64,000 nt of DNA from Spiractinospora alimapuensis (GTDB taxonomy: Bacteria > Actinomycetota > Actinomycetes > Streptosporangiales > Streptosporangiaceae): assembly GCF_018437505.1 (NCBI RefSeq), contig NZ_CP072467.1:2604001-2668000 (forward strand). The letters run 5' to 3'. A program made the position numbers and the translations under genes. Shown piece by piece: positions 55,968-64,000 of this stretch. A model generated the notes under the pieces. The model was not told the origin of the DNA. It ran no database searches and saw only the letters and a program-made list of their open reading frames with translations. Position 1 is the first letter of the stretch. Each line of letters starts with the position of its first letter.

Positions 55968-56552
55968 ATGACCACCATCGCTGCGACCAGGAACGATGGC
56001 GTGCGAGTACTTGACGCAGCCGACGAGCTCTTCTATGCCCACGGCATACAGGCGGTGGGCATGCACCAGATCCGGGACGCCTCGCAGATCCCGCTGAAGC
56101 GGATCTACCGGGTCTTCCCGTCCAAGGCCGAGCTGGTGGAGGCGTATCTTCGCCGTCGTGACCACCAGGCCCGCGCCGCGCTGCGCGCGCACACCGCCAC
56201 TCCCCCGACTCCGGAGCGACGCATCCTGTCGGTGTTCGACTGGCTGTACACGTGGTACCAGCTTCCTGAGTTCCGGGGCTGCGTCTTCAACAACGCCTTC
56301 GGCGAGCTCGGCGGGACCGACGCCATCGGACGTGCGGTGCGCAAGCACATGAGCGCCATCCGCGAGCACCTGCACACCCTGGCCGCGGACACCACCGCTC
56401 CGGACCCCGCGGCGCTGGCCATGCAGCTCCACGTCCTCGTCTGCGGAGCGACGTCGCTGGCGGCGATCCACGGCGACCCAACGTCCGCCCTCCACGCGCG
56501 GACCAACGCCGAGGCCCTGCTGGCGTCCCTGCCCGAACGGACGGCGCCGTAG
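55968..56552 (+). CDS. TetR/AcrR-family regulator
   Basis: 194 residues. HTH near residues 12-55: VLDAADELFYAHGIQAVGMHQIRDASQIPLKRIYRVFPSK. The C-terminal domain has PEFRGCVFNNAFGELG, typical of the TetR_C group near multidrug or aldehyde regulators. Two GAGAAC palindromes lie before it, and no divergent gene shares them, so autoregulation is likely with further targets elsewhere. Confidence 0.9.
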   Translation: MTTIAATRNDGVRVLDAADELFYAHGIQAVGMHQIRDASQIPLKRIYRVFPSKAELVEAYLRRRDHQARAALRAHTATPPTPERRILSVFDWLYTWYQLPEFRGCVFNNAFGELGGTDAIGRAVRKHMSAIREHLHTLAADTTAPDPAALAMQLHVLVCGATSLAAIHGDPTSALHARTNAEALLASLPERTAP

Positions 56553-56589
56553 CGGAGGCACTTGGCCGCCCAGCGCCGCGCGGTCCGAC

Positions 56590-57624
56590 TCAGGACGTCT
56601 GGGTCACCTTGTTCAGGCCACGCGGGGTGTCGGGGTCATGGCCGAGACGGCGGGCGAGGCGTTCGGTGAGCTGCTGGGCGGGGACGATGAGGCCGATGGG
56701 CGCCAACCACTCGGGGAGGTCGGGGCCGGGGATGGCGAGGTCGCAGGCATCGGCGAGTGCCGCGCCGCCGCCGATACCGAAGGCCGGAGCACCCGCGGCG
56801 ACCACCCGGCGGGCGAGTTGTGCGGTGCCCTCAACCGTAGGGCCGTCGTTCGCCGCCACCAGGATGGCGGGGGTCTGTTGGTCCACCACGGCGATCGGCC
56901 CGTGGAGGAGGTCGGCGTAGGAGAGGCCCATGGCGTGGAGGTAGCAGGCCTCCTTGAGCTTGAGGGCGGCCTCCAGCGCGGTGGAGAACGCCAGTCCGCG
57001 CCCGGAGATGACCGCGCCGTGCACGTCGCTGAGGCGCTCGACCACACGGTCGACGGAGGCGGTGGGTTTGGCCAGCAGGTCCTCGACGGCGTCGGGCATG
57101 GCCCGCAGCGCGTCGGGGTCCAGCTCGGCGCCCAGGCCGAGCGCCAGAACGGCCAGGGCGGCGAGCTGGGTCGTGTAGGTCTTGGTGGCGGGAACCGCGA
57201 CCTCGGGGCCGGCGCGGGTGACCAGCGTGAGCTCGGCGGCCTCCGTGAGCGTCGATCCGGGACCGTTCGTGATGCCGAGGGTTCGGGCGCCGCAGTCGCG
57301 CGCCCACGCGAGTGTGTCCACGATCTCGGCGGTCTCACCCGACTGGGAGAGGCCGACGGCCAGGACCCCGGAGAGGTCGACCCGCGCCTGATACGTGGTG
57401 GCGATCGACGGGGACGCCAGCGTCGCGAGCCGCCCGGCATGGGCCTGGATGAGGTAGCTGCCGTAGACGGCGGCGTTGTCGGAGGACCCTCTGGCGATGA
57501 AGAGCACCTGGCGCGTCGAACGAGCCAAGGCGGCGATCTCCTCGCGCTGTGCCATCAGGCTGTCCACCGTGTCGCGGAGCACGGCCGGCTGCGCGGAGAT
57601 CTCCGCACTCATGAACGTAGGCAT
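56590..57624 (-). CDS. SIS-domain aminosugar-phosphate isomerase/deaminase
   Basis: 344 residues with two SIS domains as in the isomerase half of GlmS and in NagB-II/AgaS: FIARGSSDNAAVYGSY and GLSQSGETAEIVDTLAWA in the first, and ISGRGLAFSTALEAALKLKE and LLHGPIAVV in the second. The glutaminase domain of GlmS is absent, so the enzyme probably deaminates or isomerises GlcN-6-P. A dre site 15 bp upstream of the ATG indicates DasR control by GlcN-6-P, which fits chitin/GlcNAc use. AGGAG five bases before the ATG. Confidence 0.88.
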   Translation of the reverse strand: MPTFMSAEISAQPAVLRDTVDSLMAQREEIAALARSTRQVLFIARGSSDNAAVYGSYLIQAHAGRLATLASPSIATTYQARVDLSGVLAVGLSQSGETAEIVDTLAWARDCGARTLGITNGPGSTLTEAAELTLVTRAGPEVAVPATKTYTTQLAALAVLALGLGAELDPDALRAMPDAVEDLLAKPTASVDRVVERLSDVHGAVISGRGLAFSTALEAALKLKEACYLHAMGLSYADLLHGPIAVVDQQTPAILVAANDGPTVEGTAQLARRVVAAGAPAFGIGGGAALADACDLAIPGPDLPEWLAPIGLIVPAQQLTERLARRLGHDPDTPRGLNKVTQTS

Positions 57625-57638
57625 CGACTCTCCTGGGG

Positions 57639-57654
57639 GCTGGTCTAGACCACT
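57639..57654. promoter_or_regulatory. DasR-responsive element (dre)
   Basis: On the minus strand AGTGGTCTAGACCAGC, with the perfect palindrome TGGTCTAGACCA at 57641-57652. It agrees with the known Streptomyces dre consensus A(G/C)TGGTCTAGACCA(G/C)T at 15 of 16 positions. Confidence 0.8.
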
Positions 57655-57754
57655 GGGATCAGCCTAGGACATGCCGGTTGCCTACCCGCGCACCCCACCC
57701 CACACTCCGGCCCCCGACGCGCGGTCCGCGCTGGTCGGACCTGGAAACGTGAAT

Positions 57755-57791
57755 GCCGGGCACGTGCCGTGTCACTCGGCACATGCCCGGC
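57755..57791 (-). terminator. Terminator of the lipoprotein hydrolase gene
   Basis: Stem GCCGGGCACGTGCCG / CGGCACATGCCCGGC (one mismatch), 7-base loop, starting 23 bp after the hydrolase stop. Confidence 0.75.
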
Positions 57792-57813
57792 GGGGTCCCC
57801 CGGTGGGCGGTGG

Positions 57814-58734
57814 TCAGCGGGCGACCTGCTCCGTGACGCGTTCGATCGCCCCGAGCGCGGCGTCGGGCTGGTCCACGTGGATGTAGTGGCCGGCCTCCTC
57901 GGCGGTGCTGAGCTCGCTGGCGCTGGAGACCGCCGTCCACTGCTCCTGGCCCTCACTCCACACCCGCTCGAGCTCGTCGCCGTACTCGGGAACCTCACCG
58001 AGGTACTGGACGCCGTGCTGGACGATCTCGGTGGGAATGTCCCCGGCGGACCGGACCGCCGGGTCGCTGTCGATGGTGATGGCCTCGGGGTTCTCACCGC
58101 CGAAGAGGGCGAGATTCTGCTCCCGGACGTCGGCGCCCTCGCCGGTGGCGTCCTCGGGAATCACCCCGGTGATGTCGTCGATCATGGTCGGGGAGGTGGC
58201 GTCCAGGAGCACCAGTCCGGCGACCTGATCGTCGTCGGGGGCGTGGCGGGCGGCGATCAGGCCGCCGAGCGAGTGGCCGACCAGGACCACCGGGGTGTCG
58301 TCGCCGGCGACGTCGTTCACGACCTCGCTGAGTGTTCCTCCGGCGTCGGCGATGCTCTGGGGCCCGGCGGGCTCGTCACTCTCCCCCTCACCGAACCGGT
58401 CGTAGGAGCAGACGCGCTCCTCCTCGGCGATCGTCTCCTGGAAGTCGACCAGGGTGTCCAACCCGTCCCCCATGCCGGCCATCAGCAGGATGACGGGACG
58501 GCCGTCGGCGGGAGTGCCGGAGCAGGAGACCTGGACCGCCCCTCCCTCGACGTCCAGCATCTTCGTTCCGGTGAACAACTGCCCCTCGTTCGCGAGCTCC
58601 TCCGCCGCCGACTCCACGTCATCAGCGGCCTCCTCCAGGTCGGACCGCGCCTCGGACAGCTCCGAGCAACCGGTGAGGCCGGCGGCGGAGAGGCACAGTG
58701 CGGTCAGGGCGGTCGCACGGAGAGCGCGGGGCAT
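57814..58734 (-). CDS. Alpha/beta hydrolase lipoprotein
   Basis: 306 residues. Lipobox ends at Cys23 (GLTGC), followed by a helical acidic stretch (residues 25-50, possibly coiled coil) as a surface spacer. The hydrolase core has PVILLMAGMGDG (oxyanion region), VVLVGHSLGGLIAARH (nucleophile Ser), GLVLLDATSPT and a late AGHYIHVDQP (catalytic His). An extracellular esterase, lipase or haloperoxidase-like hydrolase; the substrate is unknown. GGAG five bases before the ATG. Confidence 0.88.
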   Translation of the reverse strand: MPRALRATALTALCLSAAGLTGCSELSEARSDLEEAADDVESAAEELANEGQLFTGTKMLDVEGGAVQVSCSGTPADGRPVILLMAGMGDGLDTLVDFQETIAEEERVCSYDRFGEGESDEPAGPQSIADAGGTLSEVVNDVAGDDTPVVLVGHSLGGLIAARHAPDDDQVAGLVLLDATSPTMIDDITGVIPEDATGEGADVREQNLALFGGENPEAITIDSDPAVRSAGDIPTEIVQHGVQYLGEVPEYGDELERVWSEGQEQWTAVSSASELSTAEEAGHYIHVDQPDAALGAIERVTEQVAR

Positions 58735-58974
58735 GATGACTCCAGGAGGGGTTCGGGATGTGGGAGACACAGGCGCCGGTGCCGAGGCGACCGCCGGACG
58801 GGTGCCCCGGTGGCCGCGCCCCGCGAACGGAGCGCCGTAACTGGGTGACAACGCTACGGATGTGGCGCCCCGGGGACATCACCACTCAGTGGACACGTGC
58901 CTGTCCCCCGCACGGGGGACAGGCCAACCGATGGCCCCAGCCCCCTCTTTCCCACCGACCGAGGAGGATCCGAA

Positions 58975-59361
58975 GTGACCAGCAAGTTCACCGAGCTCGT
59001 CATCGACTGCGCCGATCCCGTCTCCCTCGCGGAGTTCTGGTGCGCGGTCCTCGACTACGAGGTCCAGGAATCGGAGGACGGGTTGGTGATCATTGGTTCG
59101 TCCGCGGTCCCCGAGGGACGTACGCGGCCCGGGCCGGTGCCGCCCGCCCTCACCTTCGCGCGTGTCCCCGAGGGCAAGACGGTCAAGAACCGGCTCCACA
59201 TCGACCTCAACCCCGTCGACCGGGACCAGACCGACGAGGTTCGCCGGCTCCTGGCCCTCGGCGCCCGCCACGCGGACGTGGGACAGGGCGAGCAGAGCTG
59301 GGTGACCCTTGCCGACCCGGAGGGCAACGAGTTCTGCGTCCTCGCCTCCCGCCACCCCTGA
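58975..59361 (+). CDS. VOC-superfamily (glyoxalase-like) protein
   Basis: 128 residues with the glyoxalase/bleomycin-resistance fold: VIDCADPVSLAEFWCAVLDYEV, KNRLHIDLNPVDRD, and WVTLADPEGNEFCVLAS. Members are metal-dependent dioxygenases, isomerases or drug binders; here unassigned. GTG 58975 has AGGAGG seven bases upstream. Confidence 0.9.
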   Translation: MTSKFTELVIDCADPVSLAEFWCAVLDYEVQESEDGLVIIGSSAVPEGRTRPGPVPPALTFARVPEGKTVKNRLHIDLNPVDRDQTDEVRRLLALGARHADVGQGEQSWVTLADPEGNEFCVLASRHP

Positions 59362-59376
59362 GAGGCCGCGACACCG

Positions 59377-60567
59377 CTACGCGGACGCATCCGCGGCTCG
59401 GGCGCCGGTGGCGGCGTGACGTGCGGCTCCCCAGACGACGAGCGCGCACAGCGCGAAGCCGGCACCGAGCACGCTGGACCCCGCCCACCCGTGACTGGCG
59501 TACACCGTGGTGGTCGCGACCGCGCCGAGGGCCGAGCCGAGGGCATAGAACAGCATGTACCCACCGATGACACTGCTCGTACGGTGCGGGTGGGCCGTGG
59601 TGAGCACGTGTTGGTTGCTGACGTGCACCGCCTGCACCGCGAAGTCGAGCACGACGACGCCGGCGACGACCAGCCACAGCGACCAGGCCGCCTGTCCGGA
59701 GGCGAGCCACGAGGCGGCGAGCAGCACGATCGCGCCACCGGTGACCAGGTGGGCGTGCCCGGCGTCGGCCCACCGTCCCGCCCGGACGGCGCCGAGCGCG
59801 CCGGCGAGTCCGGCGATTCCCAGGAGTCCGACCTGGGCGGTGTCGAGATGCCACGGCGCCGCCGCGAGCGGGAGTGCCAGGCCGCTCCACAGGGTCCCGA
59901 AGGAGGCGAAGAGGAAGAACGCGATCAGCCCGCGCGAGAGGAACAGCCGGTCCCGGAAGAGCAGCCGGAGCGACACGAGGACCTGGCCGTAGGGCGCCCG
60001 GGCGGAGCGTGGGTCGGCGGGGAGGAGCCGGAATACCAGCGCTGTCAGCGCCACGAGGAGCAGGGTGAGCGTCACGTAGACCGCCCGCCACCCGAGGAGC
60101 GAGGCTAGGGCTCCGGCGACCACCCGCGCACCGAGGATGCCGATGATGACGCCCGAGGTGACGACTCCGATCGTGCGTCCTCGCTCGGCCTCCGCCGAGA
60201 GGTCGGCGGCGAAGGCGACCGTGGTTTGGACCACGACCGCGAAGAGGCCGGCGAGGACCAGGCCGACCAGGAGCAGCCAGTACTGGCCGGCGACGGCGGT
60301 GAGCACGGTTCCGGTCGCGGCGAGGAGCAGGTGTCCGGCGATGAGCGCGCGCCGGTCGAAGATGTCGCCCAGCGGGACGAGCAGGACCAGGCCGACGAGG
60401 TAGCCGAGCTGACCGGCCGTGACGATCCATCCCAGGTCCCCCTCGGCGACCCCGAGGTCGCCGCCCACCCGCGTGAGGACGGGTTGGGACACGTAGATGG
60501 TGGCGACCGCGACGGCGCACACCACGGCGAGCAACATCCTGCGGCCGAACGTCAGACTCACGACCAT
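59377..60567 (-). CDS. MFS efflux transporter
   Basis: 396 residues, twelve helices; LGDIFDRRALIAG is the helix 2-3 motif of the drug:H+ antiporter class, and RGRTIGVVTSGVIIGILGARVV is the helix 5 motif C region. Divergent from an HxlR regulator with an 11-bp inverted repeat between them, so it is the probable target. GGAGG lies too close to the ATG at 60567; GTG 60561 at six-base spacing may be the real start. Confidence 0.9.
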   Translation of the reverse strand: MVVSLTFGRRMLLAVVCAVAVATIYVSQPVLTRVGGDLGVAEGDLGWIVTAGQLGYLVGLVLLVPLGDIFDRRALIAGHLLLAATGTVLTAVAGQYWLLLVGLVLAGLFAVVVQTTVAFAADLSAEAERGRTIGVVTSGVIIGILGARVVAGALASLLGWRAVYVTLTLLLVALTALVFRLLPADPRSARAPYGQVLVSLRLLFRDRLFLSRGLIAFFLFASFGTLWSGLALPLAAAPWHLDTAQVGLLGIAGLAGALGAVRAGRWADAGHAHLVTGGAIVLLAASWLASGQAAWSLWLVVAGVVVLDFAVQAVHVSNQHVLTTAHPHRTSSVIGGYMLFYALGSALGAVATTTVYASHGWAGSSVLGAGFALCALVVWGAARHAATGARAADASA

Positions 60568-60585
60568 CCTCCAATTGGTTGCACA

Positions 60586-60622
60586 TTGAAACCATTTGGA
60601 GGCTAGGGCAGAATGGTTTCAA
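60586..60622. promoter_or_regulatory. HxlR operator between divergent genes
   Basis: Perfect arms TTGAAACCATT (60586-60596) and AATGGTTTCAA (60612-60622) with a 15-bp spacer. Outer GGTTGC and GCAACC copies extend the symmetry. Confidence 0.75.
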
Positions 60623-60645
60623 ACCGCAACCGTTGAGGAGGGGTG

Positions 60646-61104
60646 ATGACCGAGGGGACGACCCACGCCGACGGCATGGACTGGACGGACCCCCACTGTC
60701 CGGTCGCGCGCACGCTGGACCTGGTGGGTGACCGGTGGAGCCTGCTGATCATCCGCGACGCCATGGACGGCGCGCGGGCCTTCACCGACTTCCAGCACCG
60801 CACCGGGATCGCGCGCAACATCCTCACGCGACGCCTGCGGCACCTGGTCGAGCGCGGAATCCTCGACCGGCACTCCGCACCGTCAGGCCGCCGGCAGGTG
60901 TACGCCCTCACCGCGGCGGGCCGGGACCTGTTCACCACCATCGTGAGCCTGCGCCAGTGGGGCGAACGGCACGCGTTCGCGCGGGACGAGGGGCACTCGC
61001 TCCTCGTCGACGAGAGCGGTGTGCCCCTGCCGGAGCTGCGCCCCACCGACTCGCACGGAATCCCCGTGGACGTCGACACGACGACGGTCCAACGGGCGAA
61101 CTGA
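60646..61104 (+). CDS. HxlR-family transcriptional regulator
   Basis: 152 residues. HxlR winged helix: HCPVARTLDLVGDRWSLLIIRDAM, TDFQHRTGIARNILTRRLRHLVERGIL, and ALTAAGRDLF. The conserved Cys near residue 18 can be redox-sensitive in this family. ATG 60646 behind GAGGAGG; a GTG directly before is also in frame. Likely controls the divergent MFS gene. Confidence 0.92.
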   Translation: MTEGTTHADGMDWTDPHCPVARTLDLVGDRWSLLIIRDAMDGARAFTDFQHRTGIARNILTRRLRHLVERGILDRHSAPSGRRQVYALTAAGRDLFTTIVSLRQWGERHAFARDEGHSLLVDESGVPLPELRPTDSHGIPVDVDTTTVQRAN

Positions 61105-61187
61105 ACACGGCGCCGCAGACCTCGCCGCCTGGCGGCGCCACGGGACCGGATCGGGTGGAGCGTGCCCCACGGCCCCGAACGCACACA

Positions 61188-61215
61188 GGGCCGGCGGCAA
61201 GACTCCCGCCGGCCC
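61188..61215. terminator. Bidirectional terminator, hxlR / secA
   Basis: Perfect 10-bp stem GGGCCGGCGG / CCGCCGGCCC with an 8-base loop between convergent genes. Confidence 0.75.
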
Positions 61216-61229
61216 CGCCACCACGTCGA

Positions 61230-64000
61230 TCAGCGCGTCTTGGGGTCTCCGTGACAACGCTTGTACTTCTTGCCGGAGCCGCAGGGGCACGGGTCGTTAC
61301 GGTTCACCTTGGGCAGCGTGTCGACCTTGGTGGCGCCCTGCTGGGCCGCCGCGTCCGGGTCCGCCGGTTCGGTGTGCCGCTCGATGTCACCCTGCTCGTC
61401 GGGAGCGGAGTACTCCAGCTCCTCCGGGTGGCCCTCGGCGTCGACGTCCGGGATGACGACGCCGTCCTCAGCCGCCGTGGGGGCCTCGGTCGTTCCGGTC
61501 GCGGAGCCGCCCGTGCTGGCCAGGGATCCTACGGCCACGGCGGTGCTCGCGGCGCTGGCGGCCGTGATGGTCCGCTCCTGCCCCGGCATCTGGACCTGGG
61601 TCTGGAAGAGCAGCGACGCCGACTCCTCCTTGCTGGCCTCGTGCATCTCCTTGAACATGTCGAAGCCCTCCCGCTGATACTCGATCAGCGGGTTGCGCTG
61701 GGCATAGGCCCGCAGCCCGATACCGGACTGGAGGTAGTCCATCTCGTAGAGGTGCTCACGCCACTTACGGTCCCGCACCTGCAACAGGATGCTGCGCTCA
61801 AGCCTGCGCATGATCTCGGAGCCGTACTCCTCCTCACGCGCGTCGTAGACGTGCTCCGCGTCCTCGATGACCCGATCCCGGATGATGTCCGGAGTCAACG
61901 CGTTGATCGAGCCGCCGTTCTGCTCGACCAGCTCCTCGTGGGTGAAGGTGATCGGGTAGACCTGCTCGAACGCCGTCCACAGCTTGTCGAGGTCCCACTC
62001 CTCCGGGTCGCCGACGCTCGTGGCGGAGTCGACGTAGCCGCCGAGCACGTCCTCGATCTGGTCCAGCGCCTGTTCCTTGAGATTGGCCCCCTCGAGGATC
62101 TCCCGGCGCCGCTTGTAGACGACCTTGCGCTGCTCGTTGAGCACGTCGTCGTACTTCAGGAGGTTCTTGCGGGCCTCCATGTGCTGCTGTTCGACGGTGC
62201 CCTGTGCGGTCTGGATCGCCCGGGTGACGGTCTTGGACTCGATCGGCTGGTCATCGGGGATGCTCAACCGGTCCATGATCATCTCGACGCGGTCGCTGTT
62301 GAACAGCCGCATCAGGTCGTCGCGCAGCGAAAGGTAGAACCGCGACTCCCCCGGGTCCCCCTGGCGACCGGAGCGGCCGCGCAACTGGTTGTCGATCCGG
62401 CGGGACTCGTGCCGCTCCGTGCCCAGCACGTACAGACCACCGGCCTCGATGACCTGCTTGTGCTCGGACTCGACCTCGCTCTTGGCCTTCTCCAGCGCGG
62501 CCGGCCACTCCGCCTCGAACTCCTCCGGAGTCTCCAGCGGGGTCAGCCCCCGGGCCTGCAGCTCCTCGTTCGCCATGAACTCGGGGTTGCCGCCGAGCAT
62601 GATGTCGGTACCGCGACCCGCCATGTTGGTCGCCACCGTGACGCCGCCCAACCGACCCGCCCGCGCGATGATCGACGCCTCACCGGCGTGGTTCTTCGCG
62701 TTGAGCACCTCGTGCGGGATCTTGCGTTTGGTGAGCATGCGGGAGAGCATCTCGGACTTCTCGACGCTGGTGGTGCCGACAAGAACGGGCTGGCCCTTCT
62801 CGTGGCGCTCCTCGATGTCCTCGACGATGGCCTGGAACTTGGCCTCTTCGGTCTTGAAGATCATGTCCCGCTCGTCGGAGCGGACCATGGGCTTGTTGGT
62901 CGGGATTTCGACGACGCCGACCTTGTAGGTCTGGCTGAACTCGGCGGCCTCGGTCATGGCCGTACCGGTCATCCCGGCCAGCTTGTCGTACATCCGGAAG
63001 TAGTTCTGCAGGGTGATCTTCGCGAGAGTCTGGTTCTCGTTCTTGATCGCCACTTTTTCCTTGGCCTCGATGGCCTGGTGCATGCCCTCCTGGAACCGAC
63101 GGCCACGGAGCACTCGCCCGGTGAACTCGTCGACGATGAGCACCTCACCGTCCTTGACGATGTACTCCTTGTCCCGCCGGAAGAGCTCCTTCGCCTTGAT
63201 GGCGTTGTTCAGGAAGCTCACCAGCGCGGTGTTGGAGGACTCGTACAGGTTGTCGATGCCGAGGGTGTCCTCGACCTTCTCGATCCCGGCCTCGGTGATC
63301 GCGACGGTGCGCTTCTTCTCGTCGACCTCGTAGTCGACCGTGTCCCGCAGCTTCGGCGCGATCTTGGAGAACTCGGTGTACCAGCGGGAGTTCTGCTCCG
63401 CGGGGCCGCTGATGACCAACGGGGTACGCGCCTCGTCGATGAGGATGGAGTCCACCTCGTCGACGATCGCGTAGACGTGGCCGCGCTGGACACAGTCCTC
63501 CAGCGCGCGGGCCATGTTGTCCCGCAGGTAGTCGAAGCCGAACTCGTTGTTCGTCCCGTAGGTGATGTCGGACGCGTAGGCCTCTTTGCGCTCGGCCCGG
63601 GTCATCTCCGGGTGGATCACGCCGACCGTCAGACCGAGGAAGTTGTAGATCCGGCCCATGTTCTCCGCGTCACGACGGGCCAGGTAGTCGTTGACGGTGA
63701 CGATGTGCACGCCCTTGCCGGGCAGGGCGTTGAGGTACGCGGCGAGCGCGGAGGTCAGGGTCTTGCCCTCACCGGTCTTCATCTCCGCGATGTTGCCCTG
63801 GTGCAACGCGGCGGCGCCCATGAGCTGCACGTCGAACGGGCGCTGACCCAGGGTCCGCTGCGCCGCGACCCGGACGGCGGCGAACGCCTCGGGCAGGACG
63901 TCGTCCAGGCTCTCGCCATCGTTCAACCGCGAGCGGAACTCACTCGTCAACTCGCGAAGGTCGCCATCGCTGAGCTCGGTGAACTCCTCCTCGATCGCGT
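61230..64000 (-). CDS. secA: Preprotein translocase ATPase SecA (N-terminus outside window)
   Basis: The frame stays open to base 64000, so about 923 C-terminal residues are visible and the start lies outside. NBD1 has Walker A MKTGEGKT and Walker [18 protein letters not shown], with a preprotein cross-linking domain, NBD2 ([25 protein letters not shown]), helical wing and scaffold. The C-terminal zinc finger is [17 protein letters not shown]. The motor of the Sec export pathway. The TTG at 63950 is not a start: the upstream sequence continues in frame with SecA-like residues [14 protein letters not shown]. Confidence 0.98.
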   Translation of the reverse strand, partial: AIEEEFTELSDGDLRELTSEFRSRLNDGESLDDVLPEAFAAVRVAAQRTLGQRPFDVQLMGAAALHQGNIAEMKTGEGKTLTSALAAYLNALPGKGVHIVTVNDYLARRDAENMGRIYNFLGLTVGVIHPEMTRAERKEAYASDITYGTNNEFGFDYLRDNMARALEDCVQRGHVYAIVDEVDSILIDEARTPLVISGPAEQNSRWYTEFSKIAPKLRDTVDYEVDEKKRTVAITEAGIEKVEDTLGIDNLYESSNTALVSFLNNAIKAKELFRRDKEYIVKDGEVLIVDEFTGRVLRGRRFQEGMHQAIEAKEKVAIKNENQTLAKITLQNYFRMYDKLAGMTGTAMTEAAEFSQTYKVGVVEIPTNKPMVRSDERDMIFKTEEAKFQAIVEDIEERHEKGQPVLVGTTSVEKSEMLSRMLTKRKIPHEVLNAKNHAGEASIIARAGRLGGVTVATNMAGRGTDIMLGGNPEFMANEELQARGLTPLETPEEFEAEWPAALEKAKSEVESEHKQVIEAGGLYVLGTERHESRRIDNQLRGRSGRQGDPGESRFYLSLRDDLMRLFNSDRVEMIMDRLSIPDDQPIESKTVTRAIQTAQGTVEQQHMEARKNLLKYDDVLNEQRKVVYKRRREILEGANLKEQALDQIEDVLGGYVDSATSVGDPEEWDLDKLWTAFEQVYPITFTHEELVEQNGGSINALTPDIIRDRVIEDAEHVYDAREEEYGSEIMRRLERSILLQVRDRKWREHLYEMDYLQSGIGLRAYAQRNPLIEYQREGFDMFKEMHEASKEESASLLFQTQVQMPGQERTITAASAASTAVAVGSLASTGGSATGTTEAPTAAEDGVVIPDVDAEGHPEELEYSAPDEQGDIERHTEPADPDAAAQQGATKVDTLPKVNRNDPCPCGSGKKYKRCHGDPKTR

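Overview
The window is high-GC actinobacterial chromosome. Frequent GTG/TTG starts, GTGA/ATGA translational coupling, ftsE-ftsX-smpB-ssrA synteny, a large NAD-dependent glutamate dehydrogenase and apparent leaderless promoters all fit a filamentous actinomycete. A Nocardiopsaceae-like genome is my best guess, but family rank is inference. No plasmid, prophage or CRISPR array is visible. The only intact mobile element is one IS5-family insertion sequence.

Layout. 1-7.5 kb: a catabolic island on the minus strand. It has an ABC importer (lipoprotein binding protein, ATPase, permease) followed by a FAD-dependent oxidoreductase cut by the window edge, an IclR regulator, and a tightly coupled operon of a Rieske protein and two amidohydrolase-2 proteins. 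The same TTCCG-N5-CGGAA palindrome lies upstream of both operons, so they are probably one IclR regulon. 7.5-28.4 kb: accessory and housekeeping genes: hydrolases, a SUFU-domain protein, three tandem MmcQ/YjbR genes (the middle one dead), a GDSL esterase with a C-terminal fibronectin-like region, a DMT transporter, the IS, several regulator/target pairs with visible operators (TetR, MarR), a two-component system, paired lipoproteins, a DUF1989 protein, a GlxA-type regulator and an MFS exporter.

28.4-44.1 kb: conserved core. It holds tmRNA (ssrA), a PBP-like lipoprotein that has lost all three transpeptidase motifs, smpB, ftsX, ftsE, prfB, NAD-glutamate dehydrogenase, a decayed acetoacetyl-CoA synthetase gene, a HAD protein and pruA. 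PruA makes glutamate from P5C, and the dehydrogenase turns glutamate into 2-oxoglutarate.

44.4-64 kb: a methyltransferase, serS, a decayed LacI repressor beside a GH3 glycosidase and a divergent sugar ABC operon, a Zur-box-preceded His-tailed lipoprotein (AztD-like), a TetR gene with two operators, a SIS-domain sugar-phosphate gene behind a near-perfect DasR (dre) site, a lipoprotein hydrolase, a VOC protein, an MFS/HxlR divergent pair, and secA running off the right edge. Four genes are broken: the middle MmcQ copy, an arginase-family gene, acetoacetyl-CoA synthetase and LacI. The IS landed exactly in the shared stop codons of two convergent genes and damaged neither.
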